Assembly: GCF_907165205.1 (NCBI RefSeq)
Contig: NC_058189.1
Coordinates: 18,846,001 to 18,910,000 of the forward strand
Source of the DNA: Coccinella septempunctata
Taxonomy: Eukaryota; Arthropoda; Insecta; Coleoptera; Coccinellidae
Direction of reading: 5' to 3'
DNA: 64,000 nucleotides
The notes under the pieces are model-generated. The model ran no database searches. It was not told the DNA's origin and worked only from the letters and a program-made list of their open reading frames with translations. Made by a program: the position numbers and the translations under genes. Of the stretch, positions 62,968 through 64,000 are shown one piece after another; within the stretch, counting starts at the first letter, position 1; each line of letters starts with the position of its first letter.

Positions 62968-64000
62968 TGTGTTAAGCACTTTGGGTTTGGATTACTTCCG
63001 ATAGTGGGATCCATATTACCGAAGTTGACGGAAATTTGACGGGCGATTGGCTCGTAAATTATTGCTAAGGACTTGAAATTGCAAGTTTACTGCGTAATCT
63101 CACGGAATTTAAAACTTTTTATTTGTACCAATTATTGGGTTCATCATTGCATCGTATTTCGGACGAATGCGATATGGGAAATAGGCCGATATATCATTTT
63201 TGACGGACCGAAATGATTCTTCCCAGACTTGCCAAAGTCGCTCTTGTCATGGTTCCTGGATATTCTTATCATTAGTTATTATTTCGAAATTTGATTCTCC
63301 TTGATCGAACAGCTCATGATGAATAGAACTTATTCTTTTATTCATTGACCATCAGAATCGACCATCAAAATCCGCATTTTTACTGGAAGTAGCGAAATTT
63401 TCTAATACTTTGTCGAATCGACCACTGAAAACTGAATTTCTATCATAGTATCGACTGAAATTCAACGTATGTGTCTCAATTCCAAAACTTCGTATAGTTT
63501 CAAGATTTGGCTCGAATTGATCTAACAGTTCCTCGGAAATATATCTCATACTTTGTCTAATCGGCCACTGAATTTCTATCAGAGAGTATTGAACTGAATT
63601 CGAAAACTATAAATATGAGATTCTAGGATTGAACGCCCACACTAAACCTCTCCGAAACCAGCCCTAAACAAAACTTCAGGAAATTTCAACAAAAGATGCC
63701 AAAGAAATCAAGGTTGGAAAGAAGATATAAAAGGTGGAAACCATCAAGAGAATTTCATTAAAGGTGAATATTGGCACAAGGAACAAATCAAAACAACTAT
63801 TCTCTCAGCGACGTTTCGGAAATTTTATTTCCTTCATCAGGCTACAACAAAAGGTAATCATTACATTCAGATGGACTCAAAAAACAAAGAAAAGGTTGTG
63901 GAAAAAGTGGTCAAAAATATAAAAACTAATATATGAATATATATTTATATATATTTAGACTGATTCAAAAAAATCGACTTTCTTTTTTTTCGGCAAACAC
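62501..64000. repeat. Second array copy of window positions 1-1499
   Basis: The match starts at 62501 = 1 and runs to the window end with about eight substitutions and a one-base insertion (ATCAGAGAG against ATCGAGAG near 1080). It includes the H1 5' half, the CCAAT box (63046-63050), the GTCGATTCGAC spacer repeats, the hammerhead-like motif (63801-63846) and the start of the foldback element (from about 63956). This sets the array period at about 62.5 kb. Confidence 0.95.

Noticed and set aside
62501..64000. Possibility that the repeated H1 end is an assembly join of one locus with itself
   Set aside because: About eight substitutions and an indel over 1.5 kb, including one amino-acid change, argue for distinct copies, though two haplotypes remain possible and need read-level checking.

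Overview
This is eukaryotic, AT-rich DNA from an arthropod, most likely an insect (perhaps a beetle; the order is a weak guess). It covers one repeat of a replication-dependent histone gene array that retrotransposons have inflated. Five histone types are present: H1 (partial at the left edge, complete at the right), H3, H4, H2A and H2B, plus a broken second H4. Each gene is intronless and ends in the 16-nt histone 3' stem-loop. The first 1.5 kb (H1 and its upstream spacer) recurs from 62501 to the right edge at about 99.5% identity, so the array period is about 62.5 kb, against the roughly 5 kb known for the Drosophila unit.

Layout: H1(-), spacer with a 1.8-kb inverted-repeat element, H3(-)/H4(+) with a shared divergent promoter, then an inverted duplicate of H4 and its 3' flank (H4 pseudogene, -). 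Then come Jockey-like non-LTR elements A(-) and B(+), head to head around a piece of the H3-H4 promoter; an I-like non-LTR element E(+); a 3.5-kb tandem duplication with a copia 3' end and THAP-domain exons; a 3.8-kb foldback element built from ~150-bp tandem units; about 5 kb of AT-rich sequence; Jockey-like element C(+); H2A(-); hAT and MITE insertions; a CR1-like element G(-) with a PHD-finger ORF1; a dispersed-repeat zone; an RT relic F carrying a nested Helitron and hAT; H2B(-) with an apparently intact Jockey-like element D(-) inside its 5' UTR; GC-rich hairpins; hAT and LINE fragments; and H1(-).

The most notable signal is one Jockey-like family (A, B, C, D and several fragments) that sits repeatedly in histone sequence and in the sense direction: D in the H2B 5' UTR with an 11-bp target duplication, A at codon 3 of H4, B 11 bp downstream of a captured H4 TATA box, C in an H4 3' spacer. 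This placement would let histone promoters transcribe the element. C is also a mosaic whose ORF1 N-terminal half comes from the A type and the rest from the D type.

Limits: boundaries of degenerate elements are approximate, identities were judged by eye, and TE clade names rest on motif recognition, not on a search.
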